This document shows, in pieces, positions 8,361-16,995 of a stretch of DNA of 61,411 nucleotides. The notes beneath the pieces are model-generated. The model saw only the letters and a list, made by a program, of their open reading frames with translations, did not search any database and was not told where the DNA came from. The DNA lies in contig DXMF01000040.1 of assembly GCA_019414345.1 (NCBI GenBank), positions 1 through 61,411 of the forward strand. Direction: 5' to 3'. This DNA is from Collinsella sp. (lineage in GTDB: Bacteria > Actinomycetota > Coriobacteriia > Coriobacteriales > Coriobacteriaceae). The stretch's first letter is position 1. Each line of letters starts with the position of its first letter. A program made the translations under genes and the position numbers.

Positions 8361-9308
8361 TCATTCCTCGTTTTCACGTTGGGGCAAAGAAACCATTTGC
8401 CCCAACGTCCTCTCCGCCTCAGCGGGGCTGAAAGGCGTAAACCCGCCCCACGGGTAGAAAGTCAGCTCGCCGACGAGAACGCGCCCCTTGCAGATGAAGA
8501 GGTCGACCCTCAAGAAAGGTACACCGTCACTCAGTTTCCTTGATAGCTCGAGCATCTCGCTGAGCTGCTCCGGGGCAGGGATCGTCTCTTCGGAACTCGC
8601 GTATCCCATCGCCAAAGGCAGCAGATTCCACTCAGTGTCGTAGAAATCGTTGTACCTCTTCTCAGAATCGTTCTTGTCCCCGTGGCAATAAGAAATCAGC
8701 CGGGGTTCCCCGTCAAAGCAGAAGAAGTCGAACTCGTCGATGCCTTCCCAGTTATCGTCTTCATCACGGGCATTATCGCCCTCGCTCTCCAAGAACTCCT
8801 CGGCGAACACGACGGGCTTCACGTTCTTGTAAGGCCATTCCCTGCACCCGTAAAAATAATTCTGCTTCAAATGACCCCGAAAAAAGTCCTTGGCACTGTT
8901 GAGATCGAAGTGTCCCTTGTCAGTGCAGATGAGCACGCCGCCGCAGTCGTGGTTCGTTTTGAGTACGAACTTCTCCGGTAGCCCACTCACATCGATGTCA
9001 TCAGCGGAATTCCAGGCGCCCAACGTCTTGACCACGTGCTCGGAGCCCACACGCGAGGCAATGAGGTCCTTAGCGCGGTACTTGTCGACCATGGTCGTGT
9101 ACGCAGGGTTGTGATCGTTAAGCTTCAGCCACTGCATCTTCTCAGTGAAGGTCACCGGCGAGTCTATGCTAGGCCACATGCCCAACTTGGCGCGATGCAT
9201 CAATCGAAGGTGCGTCCTGTCGGAAACCCATTTCGTTAGACCCTTCGACGTAAAGGCACAGTAGGCCATCCACGGGTCACTTAGGTATTTTTTAATTTTG
9301 CTTTCCAT
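8361..9308 (-). CDS. TupA-like ATP-grasp protein of polysaccharide synthesis
   Basis: The 315-residue protein belongs to the TupA-like ATP-grasp family found in capsule and teichuronopeptide loci. These proteins are thought to join an amino acid or another acid to the polymer at the cost of ATP. Typical segments are FTEKMQWLKLND, KFVLKTNHDCGGV and EFDFFCFDGEPRLI. AGGAAA seven bases upstream of the ATG at 9308 fixes the start; an in-frame site farther upstream lacks one. It lies between the polymerase and the flippase genes. Its exact acceptor and donor are not known, and a glycosyltransferase-associated role has also been suggested for such proteins. Confidence 0.78.
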   Translation of the reverse strand: MESKIKKYLSDPWMAYCAFTSKGLTKWVSDRTHLRLMHRAKLGMWPSIDSPVTFTEKMQWLKLNDHNPAYTTMVDKYRAKDLIASRVGSEHVVKTLGAWNSADDIDVSGLPEKFVLKTNHDCGGVLICTDKGHFDLNSAKDFFRGHLKQNYFYGCREWPYKNVKPVVFAEEFLESEGDNARDEDDNWEGIDEFDFFCFDGEPRLISYCHGDKNDSEKRYNDFYDTEWNLLPLAMGYASSEETIPAPEQLSEMLELSRKLSDGVPFLRVDLFICKGRVLVGELTFYPWGGFTPFSPAEAERTLGQMVSLPQRENEE

Positions 9309-9427
9309 ATATACAATTTCCTTAAGTCCGAGCTTAAACAAAGCGTTTTACTTTTTAATTCTCTGCGCTACACATGGAACAAGCCCTGGGCGTATGCAAA
9401 CCACCAACGTAGACTTTGCTCGTATAT

Positions 9428-9446
9428 GCCCGAAACGGTTTCGGGC
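9428..9446. repeat. Short perfect palindrome between polymerase and ATP-grasp genes
   Basis: GCCCGAAAC and GTTTCGGGC flank a single central base. It could stall or terminate transcription partway through the long capsule operon, which is the kind of site an antiterminator would override. No T run follows on the minus strand. Confidence 0.5.
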
Positions 9447-9451
9447 ACTAT

Positions 9452-10540
9452 TTACCCCATCCAGACGAACGAATAAGACTCGATACCAAGCCCGGTATGA
9501 AGCAGATAGGCATAAAAGGCGTAGAAAAGGAACCAGACAACTAGAAAACAGCCAAGACAAAAACGGGCTTTTATTTTCCGAGCGTCCTTCACGAAGCCTC
9601 CGAAAATCACGGGGCCTAATACGGTGAAGTAATAGGCTATGCGGCCGGCGTTGGCAATCACATAAGAGGACGCCGAAGCCAAAATGCCTAAAGCGTAAAA
9701 CACGAGCGGCATCCGGTTGGCTTTGAGCCGCGACGTTCCGTCGCTCTCAACCGGGGCAACATTCGCAGTTTCGCGGCTGACGAAATATGCGATCGCGAGG
9801 ACGGTCGCCTGCGCAAAAACCATCAACCCGATGCTCGATTCGTTCACGGAGTAACGCGCATACCGGTCGACGAGCTTAGAGCCCGCATAAGCTGCCAGGA
9901 ACAGCAGGGCAACCGATGCAAGCATCTTCGCGGCGAACTGCGATCGGCTCTTGCTTTTGTTGGAAAATAGGTAGTAGATGAGGAATAGGACCCCTATCAG
10001 GGCGGACGCGTGCAAAAGAGCGCCAACAGCCCACCAAGCGCAAAAAAGCAACGGCTTATTCTGTTCTAAAAACCTGGTTGCGTAGAAAACCAGCGAGACT
10101 GCAATCATCTGGCACGTCAGACACATAGACAGCGGGAACACCGTTGCCGTATAGACGAACATCGCAAACGAGAGCGATGCCGTTCGTCTAAAATCCCAAA
10201 GCCTGAAAGCAAAAAAGGCGTTGGTGATCAGCGACTCGACGACGAGCAAGAACGAGTAATTGTTACAGATATGGAGCACCGCACTTGTGAAGACACCGTA
10301 CGGAACGCTGAACGTATGGTTCCACATCGTGGTCCCATACGCGTAGAAGTACTCGATTCCCTCTTTATAACCCAGGGTATCCTGCCCAACCGCATACGAC
10401 CTCAAGCCCCCGACGGCGGTAAGAAGAACCACGGCAGCGACCAGCCCAGCCTTACTTTTGCCGTTTTCCGACATGCGCGCAAGCGCCGCTGAAAGCAAAA
10501 CGACAAGAAAGTAGAAAAGCGATGTTTCGATAAAGTTCAT
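9452..10540 (-). CDS. EpsG/Wzy-like polysaccharide polymerase
   Basis: This 362-residue, very hydrophobic protein has about ten predicted membrane segments. The sequence GGLRSYAVGQDTLGYKEGIEY near residues 44-64 matches the EpsG family signature (R-x-x-x-x-G-x-D-T-x-x-Y), which places it among the polymerases that join lipid-linked repeat units at the outer face of the membrane. The start codon overlaps the end of the upstream glycosyltransferase gene by four bases (ATGA), so the two are translationally coupled. Sequence conservation in this family is low, so linkage type and substrate remain unknown. Confidence 0.8.
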   Translation of the reverse strand: MNFIETSLFYFLVVLLSAALARMSENGKSKAGLVAAVVLLTAVGGLRSYAVGQDTLGYKEGIEYFYAYGTTMWNHTFSVPYGVFTSAVLHICNNYSFLLVVESLITNAFFAFRLWDFRRTASLSFAMFVYTATVFPLSMCLTCQMIAVSLVFYATRFLEQNKPLLFCAWWAVGALLHASALIGVLFLIYYLFSNKSKSRSQFAAKMLASVALLFLAAYAGSKLVDRYARYSVNESSIGLMVFAQATVLAIAYFVSRETANVAPVESDGTSRLKANRMPLVFYALGILASASSYVIANAGRIAYYFTVLGPVIFGGFVKDARKIKARFCLGCFLVVWFLFYAFYAYLLHTGLGIESYSFVWMG

Positions 10541-11640
10541 CCGAATACCAGCCTCACGAAACCGGGAAGCTCCGAATTGATTTCATAGCCCGAGCCTTTC
10601 AAATCCCTCGCACTGGCGCTTGACCCTATGCGATCCGCGGAGAGCGCGGCGTCGGCCCATTCGTCCAGAGCGTCGCCCAGACTTTTGTAAACGACGTTCT
10701 CGCAAATGCCAACCTCCCGCGTGATGGAGTCGCTAATCACGCAAGGGAGTCCGTTTGCCTGCGCCTCGACGACGACGTTCGGCAGGCCTTCGTAGACAGA
10801 GGGGAAGATGAAGACGTCCATAGCCGAATAGAGACGGCGGACATCGCTCCTAACCCCGGCAAACACCACCCTATCGGTCAATCCGAGCTCGGCAACGCGC
10901 CTCTCAACGGCCGTGCGTGTCTCGCCTTTGCCGACGAGAATGAGGACGGCGTCTGGCCTTCTCCGGGCGATTTCAGCAAAAACATCGACAAGGAAGAGGT
11001 GGTTCTTCTGCTCACTGAACCTCCCGACGTGCCCGACGACATAGGACTCGGCAGGAACGCCCAGTTCGCGCTTAACATCGTCCCGTGTCGAAGCGTCATA
11101 GGCGTAGTCCTCGAGGTTGAGCGCGTTCTTCATGAGATGGAAACGCGGCCCCGATACCCCCGCCTTGCCGAACATGTAGACGCCCGCCTCGGTAGACGGG
11201 GCGGCGAAGTCGGTCGCCGCAACCCTGACAAGGGGCTTGAAAAGATTGTGCAGCAGGGTCTCCTTTTTGCTGTTCGAAACTGTACCCGTGTTGCTTGACC
11301 TGAATATGGTTCTGGACACGCCTCCGAATCTCATGGCGAGCAAATCAAGACAGGAAAGACTGTGCTGAGACGACCTGACAGCACAGCAATAACCGCCGTC
11401 CCGGGCTATCTGCATGAGCCGCTTGAACGAAGCGACCGGCCCGGCCTCGGTCTTCTTGACTGTGTGCACAATTCTGCCGCCCATCGACTCGATTTCGGCG
11501 TCGTAAAAGCCCGGCACGTCGGACGACACACAGAAGTCGAGCTGATAGCGCGACTTGTCCAAAGCCCGGTAATACTTCATGAATACCGTCTCGGCCCCGC
11601 CGGTGTCCATCGAGGTCACGATATAGAGGGCCTTCTTCAT
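10537..11640 (-). CDS. Family 4 glycosyltransferase
   Basis: This 367-residue GT-B fold glycosyltransferase would add a sugar to the lipid-linked repeat unit in the cytoplasm. The N-terminus has the GGAE glycine motif (MDTGGAETVF) of the acceptor domain. The C-terminal nucleotide-sugar domain shows VGHVGRFSEQKNH, the sugar-binding EGLPNVVVEAQANGLP (E-x7-E motif) and FIFPSVYEG. The start overlaps the preceding C5-epimerase-like gene by four bases, as part of a chain of ATGA overlaps. The donor sugar cannot be told from sequence. Confidence 0.9.
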   Translation of the reverse strand: MKKALYIVTSMDTGGAETVFMKYYRALDKSRYQLDFCVSSDVPGFYDAEIESMGGRIVHTVKKTEAGPVASFKRLMQIARDGGYCCAVRSSQHSLSCLDLLAMRFGGVSRTIFRSSNTGTVSNSKKETLLHNLFKPLVRVAATDFAAPSTEAGVYMFGKAGVSGPRFHLMKNALNLEDYAYDASTRDDVKRELGVPAESYVVGHVGRFSEQKNHLFLVDVFAEIARRRPDAVLILVGKGETRTAVERRVAELGLTDRVVFAGVRSDVRRLYSAMDVFIFPSVYEGLPNVVVEAQANGLPCVISDSITREVGICENVVYKSLGDALDEWADAALSADRIGSSASARDLKGSGYEINSELPGFVRLVFG

Positions 11641-12587
11641 TGGACGATCACCGCATCGGATTTCTCGATCAGCTTCTGCAGCGCCTTTTTAGCAATCGCC
11701 TTCCTGCGGTTGGCCGGAGATTCCTGATAGCGCTCGTATACCTCGGCCTTCACCGCGAACCTTGCGTCGCCTGAAAGATCCGCCATTGCGCGGAGCTGCG
11801 CTATATGTAGATGATGGTAGGCGGGAGAGGCGATACGCTTTTCCATGTCGTAATAAGACCAGAAGCCGGCGTCATAGTCATCCAAATGGCAAGCCAACGT
11901 CTCCGCAGAGTGCTTGAATGGCCCGGCGAAGCGCGCGTCGACCAACGATGCGTCATAGAGACCGAAAAGGCTAAACACCCAACCGTTCATGACACTGCGC
12001 CTGGGGCGTTGAGGGTACTCCTCCAGGAACAGTTCTCCCCCGTCATGCGACGACACGCCGCCATTGTCCATGTCGATAAGCATGAACTCGGCAGCTTTCA
12101 GCGCCGCAACTCTATAGCACTCGTCCCCGAAAGCCGCATGGGCCCTCAGCAGCATCGAGCACCCCTCGCCTTGGGCCATCGAGGAGACGGAGTACTTAGC
12201 GCTGCCTATCGGACCAAATGCGTCCCAAGAGCCGTCATCCCGCTGGGCGCCGATCGCCCAATCCGAGCATACCCTTAGTGCGTCGAGAAAGCGCTCAACT
12301 TCATCCGACCTGAGAATGCTCAAGTCGTAACAGCCCAAACCGTATTGGAAAATGGCGATGGGGAAATGCACCCGCGCCCCACCGGCGATGACGCTAACAG
12401 GGACACCGCCCTCGTCGAGCAGAGTACTGCCAGTGACCTTGCCGGTCAAATCGTTGTAGTACCCGGACAACTGTCCGACATTATAGGCCCTGCCCATGCT
12501 CTGCTCTACGGCCACAGCCGTCTTGCCAGTGAGCATTTTGCTCCACCTTTTGAGCATGGTCATCTTCTGCGCAATCTGGCCCATCAT
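11637..12587 (-). CDS. D-glucuronyl C5-epimerase-like protein
   Basis: The 316-residue protein resembles the C-terminal domain of D-glucuronyl C5-epimerases (GLCE family), an (alpha/alpha)-barrel that converts glucuronate to iduronate within a polymer such as heparosan. Family-like segments are FPIAIFQYGLGCYDL, QRDDGSWDAFGP, SMAQGEGCSMLLRA and MNGWVFSLFGLYDAS, and the C-terminal YYDMEKRIASPAYHHLHIAQL corresponds to the conserved Tyr/His region. There is no signal peptide, so it would act inside the cell, for example on lipid-linked oligosaccharide. It overlaps both neighbouring glycosyltransferase genes by four bases. With UDP-glucose dehydrogenase and UDP-GlcA epimerase in the same locus, an iduronate-containing capsule is a reasonable inference. 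A related glycoside lyase or epimerase activity is possible. Confidence 0.75.
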   Translation of the reverse strand: MMGQIAQKMTMLKRWSKMLTGKTAVAVEQSMGRAYNVGQLSGYYNDLTGKVTGSTLLDEGGVPVSVIAGGARVHFPIAIFQYGLGCYDLSILRSDEVERFLDALRVCSDWAIGAQRDDGSWDAFGPIGSAKYSVSSMAQGEGCSMLLRAHAAFGDECYRVAALKAAEFMLIDMDNGGVSSHDGGELFLEEYPQRPRRSVMNGWVFSLFGLYDASLVDARFAGPFKHSAETLACHLDDYDAGFWSYYDMEKRIASPAYHHLHIAQLRAMADLSGDARFAVKAEVYERYQESPANRRKAIAKKALQKLIEKSDAVIVQ

Positions 12588-13876
12588 TCACCTTCGTTTC
12601 TGTAATCGACTCCGAGCGAGCGCACAAGCCCCTCCACGTTGGCCTCCAAACGGAAGTCCCTCTCCCAAACGGCCCTTGCAGCGCGCCTCATAGAAGACCC
12701 CTCGGCCTTGCCCAAAAAGACGAATCGCTTTATGGCCGCGGCGACATCTTCCGGTCCACAGTCGCTAGGTAGGAGAAAGCCGTTGACGCCATCGCTTACT
12801 ATCTCGTGGGTTCCGCCAACGTCCGTGGCGATGACGGGAATGCCGAATCCGCAGGCCTCCATGATCGAAAGCGGCAGGCCCTCGCTTGACGAGACGTTCA
12901 CGAAGACGTCGAAATGCTTCGCTGCGTACTCCCCCAAAAGCGCGTCGTTCGGCAAAGCCCCCGCGAACTTCGCGGTGGAGTGCGTCAGCAACGAGCAGGC
13001 GGCCCTCGCCTCCTCGAGCTGTGGGCCGTCGCCGTAATGGGTCCATTCGACGCGAAGCCCTTCGGCATCAAGAAGGGTGACAGCCTTAGCAAGAAGAGGC
13101 ACGCGCTTAACGTCGACAATACGCGAGCACGAGACGACCCGCAACGGGCAGGTCAACGGCTCGCCGGACTTGTCTGGCATCTCCCGCGTTCCGAGATAGG
13201 AGGTCGTCACCTTGCCCTCATGGCCCGGCCAGTTCGCGTTTATGTATTCCTCCCCGTCTTTCGAGCAGGGAAGCACTCCGGAAAGCTTGGATAGGAGGTA
13301 TCCCCGGAAGGGCAAATAATGCACATCGGTACGATCTGCATACAGATCGTACCGATGTGCACGCGCAACGGCGCGTGCACATGGGTACGTGCCGGTCAGC
13401 CAAGCAGCGACCAAAGCGGTGTCGTAAAGCCAAAAGCTGTATATGTGCGTGGGCTCAAAGCCAAAGCGGACCAGTTCCTCCGCAAGCACGTCCGCCTTTG
13501 CCTTCGCCCTCGCGGCAAAGTAGCCCCGAAACACGCGCTTTCCGATTCCATGAACGGATTCTGTGGCATAGGCCTCACGAACGTCCGCACCGCCCAAAAG
13601 GGGAAACGCGATCCCTTTGACTGCAAGCAAAGCCTTGTCCTTGGAGGTATTACCGCAACCCAAGGCCAGGGGCGTCACATTGCCCGGCAGCGCGCAGGTG
13701 GGCGCGTCACCCGGCTGCGCCTCGGTCCCCACGGCGAGCACCTCGTCGAAATAGGTCGAAAGAACGCCTATCTCGTTCTCGAGATAGGACTCAGCGGCGA
13801 CCTCGCCGCGGTTAAAGGGGAACCTCCTCGTCAGAAGGAGCAGCCGTCTCTTTTTTTTATCAGCAGTAATCGCCAC
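12584..13876 (-). CDS. Family 4 glycosyltransferase with an internal double palindrome
   Basis: This 430-residue GT-B glycosyltransferase has LLLLTRRFPFNRGE at the N-terminus. The donor domain contains RVVSCSRIVDVKRVPLL and SSSEGLPLSIMEACGFGIPVIATDVGGTHEIV, including the E-x7-E motif. The start is taken as GTG at 13876, ten bases after AGAGGG in the end of ugd; only six bases separate the two genes. Codons 6-8 contain an A8 run (13851-13858) encoding DKKK. The middle of the gene, encoding ARAHRYDLYADRTDVHYLPF, contains an 18-bp perfect inverted repeat and a second 10-bp one. Both are in frame, and the encoded region still looks like the family. The donor is unknown. Confidence 0.85.
   Translation of the reverse strand: MAITADKKKRRLLLLTRRFPFNRGEVAAESYLENEIGVLSTYFDEVLAVGTEAQPGDAPTCALPGNVTPLALGCGNTSKDKALLAVKGIAFPLLGGADVREAYATESVHGIGKRVFRGYFAARAKAKADVLAEELVRFGFEPTHIYSFWLYDTALVAAWLTGTYPCARAVARAHRYDLYADRTDVHYLPFRGYLLSKLSGVLPCSKDGEEYINANWPGHEGKVTTSYLGTREMPDKSGEPLTCPLRVVSCSRIVDVKRVPLLAKAVTLLDAEGLRVEWTHYGDGPQLEEARAACSLLTHSTAKFAGALPNDALLGEYAAKHFDVFVNVSSSEGLPLSIMEACGFGIPVIATDVGGTHEIVSDGVNGFLLPSDCGPEDVAAAIKRFVFLGKAEGSSMRRAARAVWERDFRLEANVEGLVRSLGVDYRNEGE
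13321..13380. repeat. Two abutting perfect palindromes inside a coding region
   Basis: GCACATCGGTACGATCTG (13321-13338) is repeated in inverse at 13343-13360 with a four-base loop. GTGCACGCGC (13357-13366) pairs with GCGCGTGCAC (13371-13380) with loop AACG. The two hairpins share bases 13357-13360, so they compete. They lie within the glycosyltransferase gene without disrupting the frame. Confidence 0.85.
13851..13858 (-). repeat. A8 tract near the start of the glycosyltransferase gene
   Basis: Eight T on the plus strand give GAT AAA AAA AAG at codons 5-8 of the GT4 gene. The frame is intact here. Slippage would truncate the protein almost at once. Confidence 0.6.
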
Positions 13877-13881
13877 AAATA

Positions 13882-15152
13882 CTAATCCCTCTTGAATAGG
13901 TCGCGGGTATACACCTTGCCGGCAACATCGGCCAGATCGTCGCTCCACCGGTTGGCAATGATCACGTCGCACTCGGCCTTGAACTTCTCAAGGTCATGCG
14001 TCACCTCGGAACCGAAGAATTCCGGCGCGTCCAGCGTTGGCTCGTAGACAACGACCGGCACTCCCTTGGCCTTCACGCGCTTCATAACGCCCTGGATGGA
14101 ACTGGCGCGGAAATTGTCGGAGTTCGACTTCATGGTCAGGCGGTACACGCCCGCCACGGGCTTCTCCTTGCCTTCGTATACCTTGTCCCACAGCAGTTGC
14201 AGTACCTCGTCTGCAATGTAGTCCTTGCGAGTGCGGTTGGCATCGACGATGGCCTCGATAAGGTTCTGAGGCACGTCCTTATAGTTGGCCAGCAACTGCT
14301 TGGTGTCCTTGGGCAGGCAGTAGCCGCCGTAGCCGAAGGAGGGGTTGTTGTAGTGGGAGCCAATGCGGGGCTCTAGGCACACGCCATCGATGACGTCCTT
14401 GGTGTTGAGTCCCCTCATCTCGCAGTAAGTGTCCAGCTCATTGAAGTACGCCACGCGAAGTGCCAGGTAGGTGTTGGCGAACAGCTTCACGGCCTCCGCC
14501 TCGGTGGTACCAAGAACGAGCTGCGGGATGCCCGTCGTGCCATCAGGGTTGGTGCGCTCAAGCTCGGCGGGGCCGACGCCTTGGGCGAGCAGCCCAGCAA
14601 ACGTCTTTGCGGCCTTCACAGCTTCCTCGTCGTCCTTGGGCGCGCCCACAACGATGCGGCTAGGGTGCAAATTATCGTAGAGCGCCTTGCTCTCTCGAAG
14701 GAACTCGGGGCTGAAGATGATGCGGCTGTCGCCAAGCGTCTCGCGAAGCGACGAAGTGTAACCCACAGGGATGGTCGACTTGATGACAATCCAGGCCGTC
14801 GGGTTCACCGAGCGGATTGCCGAAATTGCGGCTTCAACAGACGAGGTGTCGAAAAAGTTGCGGTCCGAGTCGTAGTTCGTTGGCGTGGCCACGATGGCGA
14901 AATCCGCGCCTGTATAGGCCTCGGCGACGTCCACGGTTGCATGCAGGTCGAGCTTCCTCGTGCCCGCCTTAGCCTCGGCCAGGAAGAGCTCAATCTCGTC
15001 GTCCTGGATGGGCGACTGAAAAGCGTTAATCTTCTCTACCTTCTCGGAGACGATGTCGAGCGCGCGCACCTCGTTGTGCTGCGAGAGCAGAACGGCCAAC
15101 GAGAGCCCCACATAGCCGGTGCCGGCGACTGCTATCTTCTTTTTTCGGACAT
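13882..15152 (-). CDS. ugd: UDP-glucose 6-dehydrogenase with a 5' frameshift
   Basis: This enzyme oxidises UDP-glucose to UDP-glucuronate with two NAD+, feeding the capsule. The open frame from 13882 to about 15153 encodes KKKIAVAGTGYVGLSLAVLLSQHN, GVCLEPRIGSHYNNPSFGYGG and the active-site Cys in GGYCLPKDTKQLL. However, no start codon lies in that frame before a TGA at 15156. The only ATG with a ribosome site (AAAGG upstream) is at 15152, in another frame, reading MSEKKR then stop. One extra A in the A6 run (15140-15145) would give MSEKKKIAVAGTGYVG, the expected N-terminus. The gene is therefore either phase-off, expressed by slippage, or miscalled by one base. An internal GTG at 15111 would remove part of the nucleotide-binding glycine loop. 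Confidence 0.85.
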
Positions 15153-15195
15153 ATCATTCAACCTTTCGTTAAGAGCAGGCACACATATGAAATAG

Positions 15196-16113
15196 TTAGG
15201 ATTTCGCCTTGCCGAAGAACTTCAGCGCCTCAGAGACGCAGGCGGCGGGCGATGAGGCAATGGCCTTTAAGGCGTAAATCACAGCCTGGCCTGGCTGGTT
15301 GCTGCGCTTCATAGCGAAGGCGAGCACGGCGTTGTGGCGAAATTCGATGTAGCGCACATCCTTCTTGCTGAGGCGCGGGTAGTAGCCGCGCACCACCTCG
15401 TGCCTTGCGACCTCGCCGTTTACCTTGTTCTTGCCAAGCGAGAGCCTCTCGCCGGAATGGAGGTACTGCCTCACGTGCACCTCGGGCATGTAGCCCATGT
15501 GGGCGCCAGCCTCTATGCAGCGCAGCATCAGCCACCAGTCTTGGCCGGTCGCCACCTCGCCGAAACCCTCAGTGCGGTCGAACAGGTCGCGCCTGAGCAT
15601 ATAGATGGCCGTTGGGCTTATCGGCGTTAGGAGGTGCGCGCGCAGCAGACCCTCGGTGGAGAAGTCCTCGCAATGGTCGAGCCTGCGGTGCTCCACAAGC
15701 CGGCCACGTTCGTCATACCACGAGACATCCTGCCAGCTCATGTCGAGGGAGTTTTCCTGCATGAAGGCGACCTGGGTGGACACCTTGTCAGGCAGGAACT
15801 CGTCGTCATCGTCGAGGAACGTGAGGTACTCGCCCGTCGCCTGGCGGCAGGCGTAGTTGCGCGCCGCCCCGCCGCCGGTCTGGCCGGAGGTGTGCAGCAG
15901 CCTAAAGTGCGGAAGGCTCGCGGCATAGGGGGCGACCGCCGCGTCGGTCTCGGCGCTTTCCGGCCACTCCGGCCGATTGTCGCTCACTACAATCAGTTCG
16001 ATGTTCTCCGCGCCGTAGTCCTGCGCGGCGATTGAGTCCAGGGCCACGCGAATCCTGTCAGAGCGCTTGTAGGTCGGCACCACGATCGAGACGAGGGGTT
16101 TGTCAGCACTCAT
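15196..16113 (-). CDS. Family 2 glycosyltransferase
   Basis: This 305-residue GT-A glycosyltransferase begins with LVSIVVPTYKRSDRI, the usual nucleotide-binding start of the family. It has FLDDDDEF near residue 98 (metal-binding DxD) and GQDWWLMLRC near residue 190 (the ED/QDW catalytic-region motif). It has no membrane segment and would act at the inner face of the membrane on the lipid-linked sugar made by the initiating transferase, whose gene ends three bases upstream. The position straight after the initiating enzyme suggests an early step of repeat-unit assembly. Donor unknown. Confidence 0.9.
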   Translation of the reverse strand: MSADKPLVSIVVPTYKRSDRIRVALDSIAAQDYGAENIELIVVSDNRPEWPESAETDAAVAPYAASLPHFRLLHTSGQTGGGAARNYACRQATGEYLTFLDDDDEFLPDKVSTQVAFMQENSLDMSWQDVSWYDERGRLVEHRRLDHCEDFSTEGLLRAHLLTPISPTAIYMLRRDLFDRTEGFGEVATGQDWWLMLRCIEAGAHMGYMPEVHVRQYLHSGERLSLGKNKVNGEVARHEVVRGYYPRLSKKDVRYIEFRHNAVLAFAMKRSNQPGQAVIYALKAIASSPAACVSEALKFFGKAKS

Positions 16114-16116
16114 GCG

Positions 16117-16719
16117 CTACCTCCCCGTCTTCTTCTTGCCGAACATGACGCCAAAGGTCTTGAAGAAGACCTTCCAGTCTGCCTTGAGGCTGGCACCCTT
16201 CGCGTAGGCAAGCTCGAACTCCTGGCGCAGGCCGTTCTCGAAGGTCGCGAGGTTGCGCGGGCCCGACTGCCAGGCACCGGTAATGCCCTGCGGGACGGCA
16301 AGCACCTGCACCTGTTGCTCGTGCGTAAAGTTCCCGAGCTCCTCGTAGGTGATGGCGCGAGGGCCGATGACGGAGAGCTGGCCCGCGAGCACGTTGAAGA
16401 ACTGGGGCAGCTCGTCCAGGGAAGTCTTGCGCAGGACGCGGCCTAGCTTGGTGATGCGGGGATCGTTTGTGACCTTCCGCTCGCGGTGCCACTCCTCGAT
16501 CTGCTCGGGGCTGAGGTACTTCTCCACGTCGTTGGCGTCGGCGACCATGGAGCGGAACTTGAGCACGCGGATGGGGCGACCGAAGCGCCCAGCCCGCTCG
16601 TGCGCATAGATGGGAGCACCCTTGGTGTCGGCCGCAATGAACGCGCAAAGAACCGTGCCAGGGATAAGAGCCACGACGCAGACGCACGCACTGAACGCGA
16701 TGTCGAACGTGCGCTTCAC
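16117..16719 (-). CDS. Undecaprenyl-phosphate sugar-1-phosphate transferase (initiating enzyme)
   Basis: The protein starts polysaccharide assembly by moving a sugar-1-phosphate to undecaprenyl phosphate. It shows the bacterial sugar transferase core: VKRTFDIAFSACVCVVALIPGTVL (membrane re-entrant helix), FRSMVADA, KVTNDPRITKLGRVLRKTSLDELPQ and the Asp-Glu pair in SLDELPQFFNVL, and PQGITGAWQ. The GTG at 16719 is only a formal start. In this frame SLGYRF lies immediately upstream, as in homologues, so the true protein probably begins earlier, in another frame (see 16720-16913). The length of 200 residues is close to the short PglC-type enzymes, so the core may still be made. First biosynthetic gene after the regulator. 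Confidence 0.88.
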   Translation of the reverse strand: MKRTFDIAFSACVCVVALIPGTVLCAFIAADTKGAPIYAHERAGRFGRPIRVLKFRSMVADANDVEKYLSPEQIEEWHRERKVTNDPRITKLGRVLRKTSLDELPQFFNVLAGQLSVIGPRAITYEELGNFTHEQQVQVLAVPQGITGAWQSGPRNLATFENGLRQEFELAYAKGASLKADWKVFFKTFGVMFGKKKTGR

Positions 16720-16913
16720 GAAGCGGTAGCCAAGCGATCGCGTGTCGAGCGCACGGGACTCTGCAGCGAACTCGAGCGCGGGAGGCTCACCGCACCCGTG
16801 TTTGCAGCGGAGCCGACCCCAGCACCCGCCGTGCCCTTGCGCCGGTCCATGGCCCGAGCAATGAGCGTCGCCCCCACGGGCGCATTATTCTCTGTTACTT
16901 CTTTAGCAGTCAC
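16720..16913 (-). other. Probable frameshifted N-terminal part of the sugar transferase
   Basis: A GTG at 16913, seven bases after GAAAG, opens a frame reading VTAKEVTENNAPVGATLIARAM and ending at 16716 in low-complexity sequence. The sugar transferase frame upstream of 16719 reads ALEFAAESRALDTRSLGYRF, which looks like real protein. Both make sense if one base is missing near 16778-16790 (CTCCCGCG). This is an inference from reading-frame quality; the alternative is a small unrelated leader peptide overlapping by ATGA. Confidence 0.45.
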
Positions 16914-16941
16914 AATAAAACTTTCGATCCTGTCCCCAGGA

Positions 16942-16949
16942 CCCCCCCC
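16942..16949 (-). repeat. G8 tract ahead of the sugar transferase
   Basis: Eight C on the plus strand lie in the leader between the LoaP-like gene and the sugar transferase start, some 30 bp from the GTG at 16913. Length change here could alter spacing or a leader reading frame (TTG at 16964). Confidence 0.5.
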
Positions 16950-16995
16950 AATCCACAAATTCAAAAACCAAATGAATTGCCAATGCGACGTCCCC

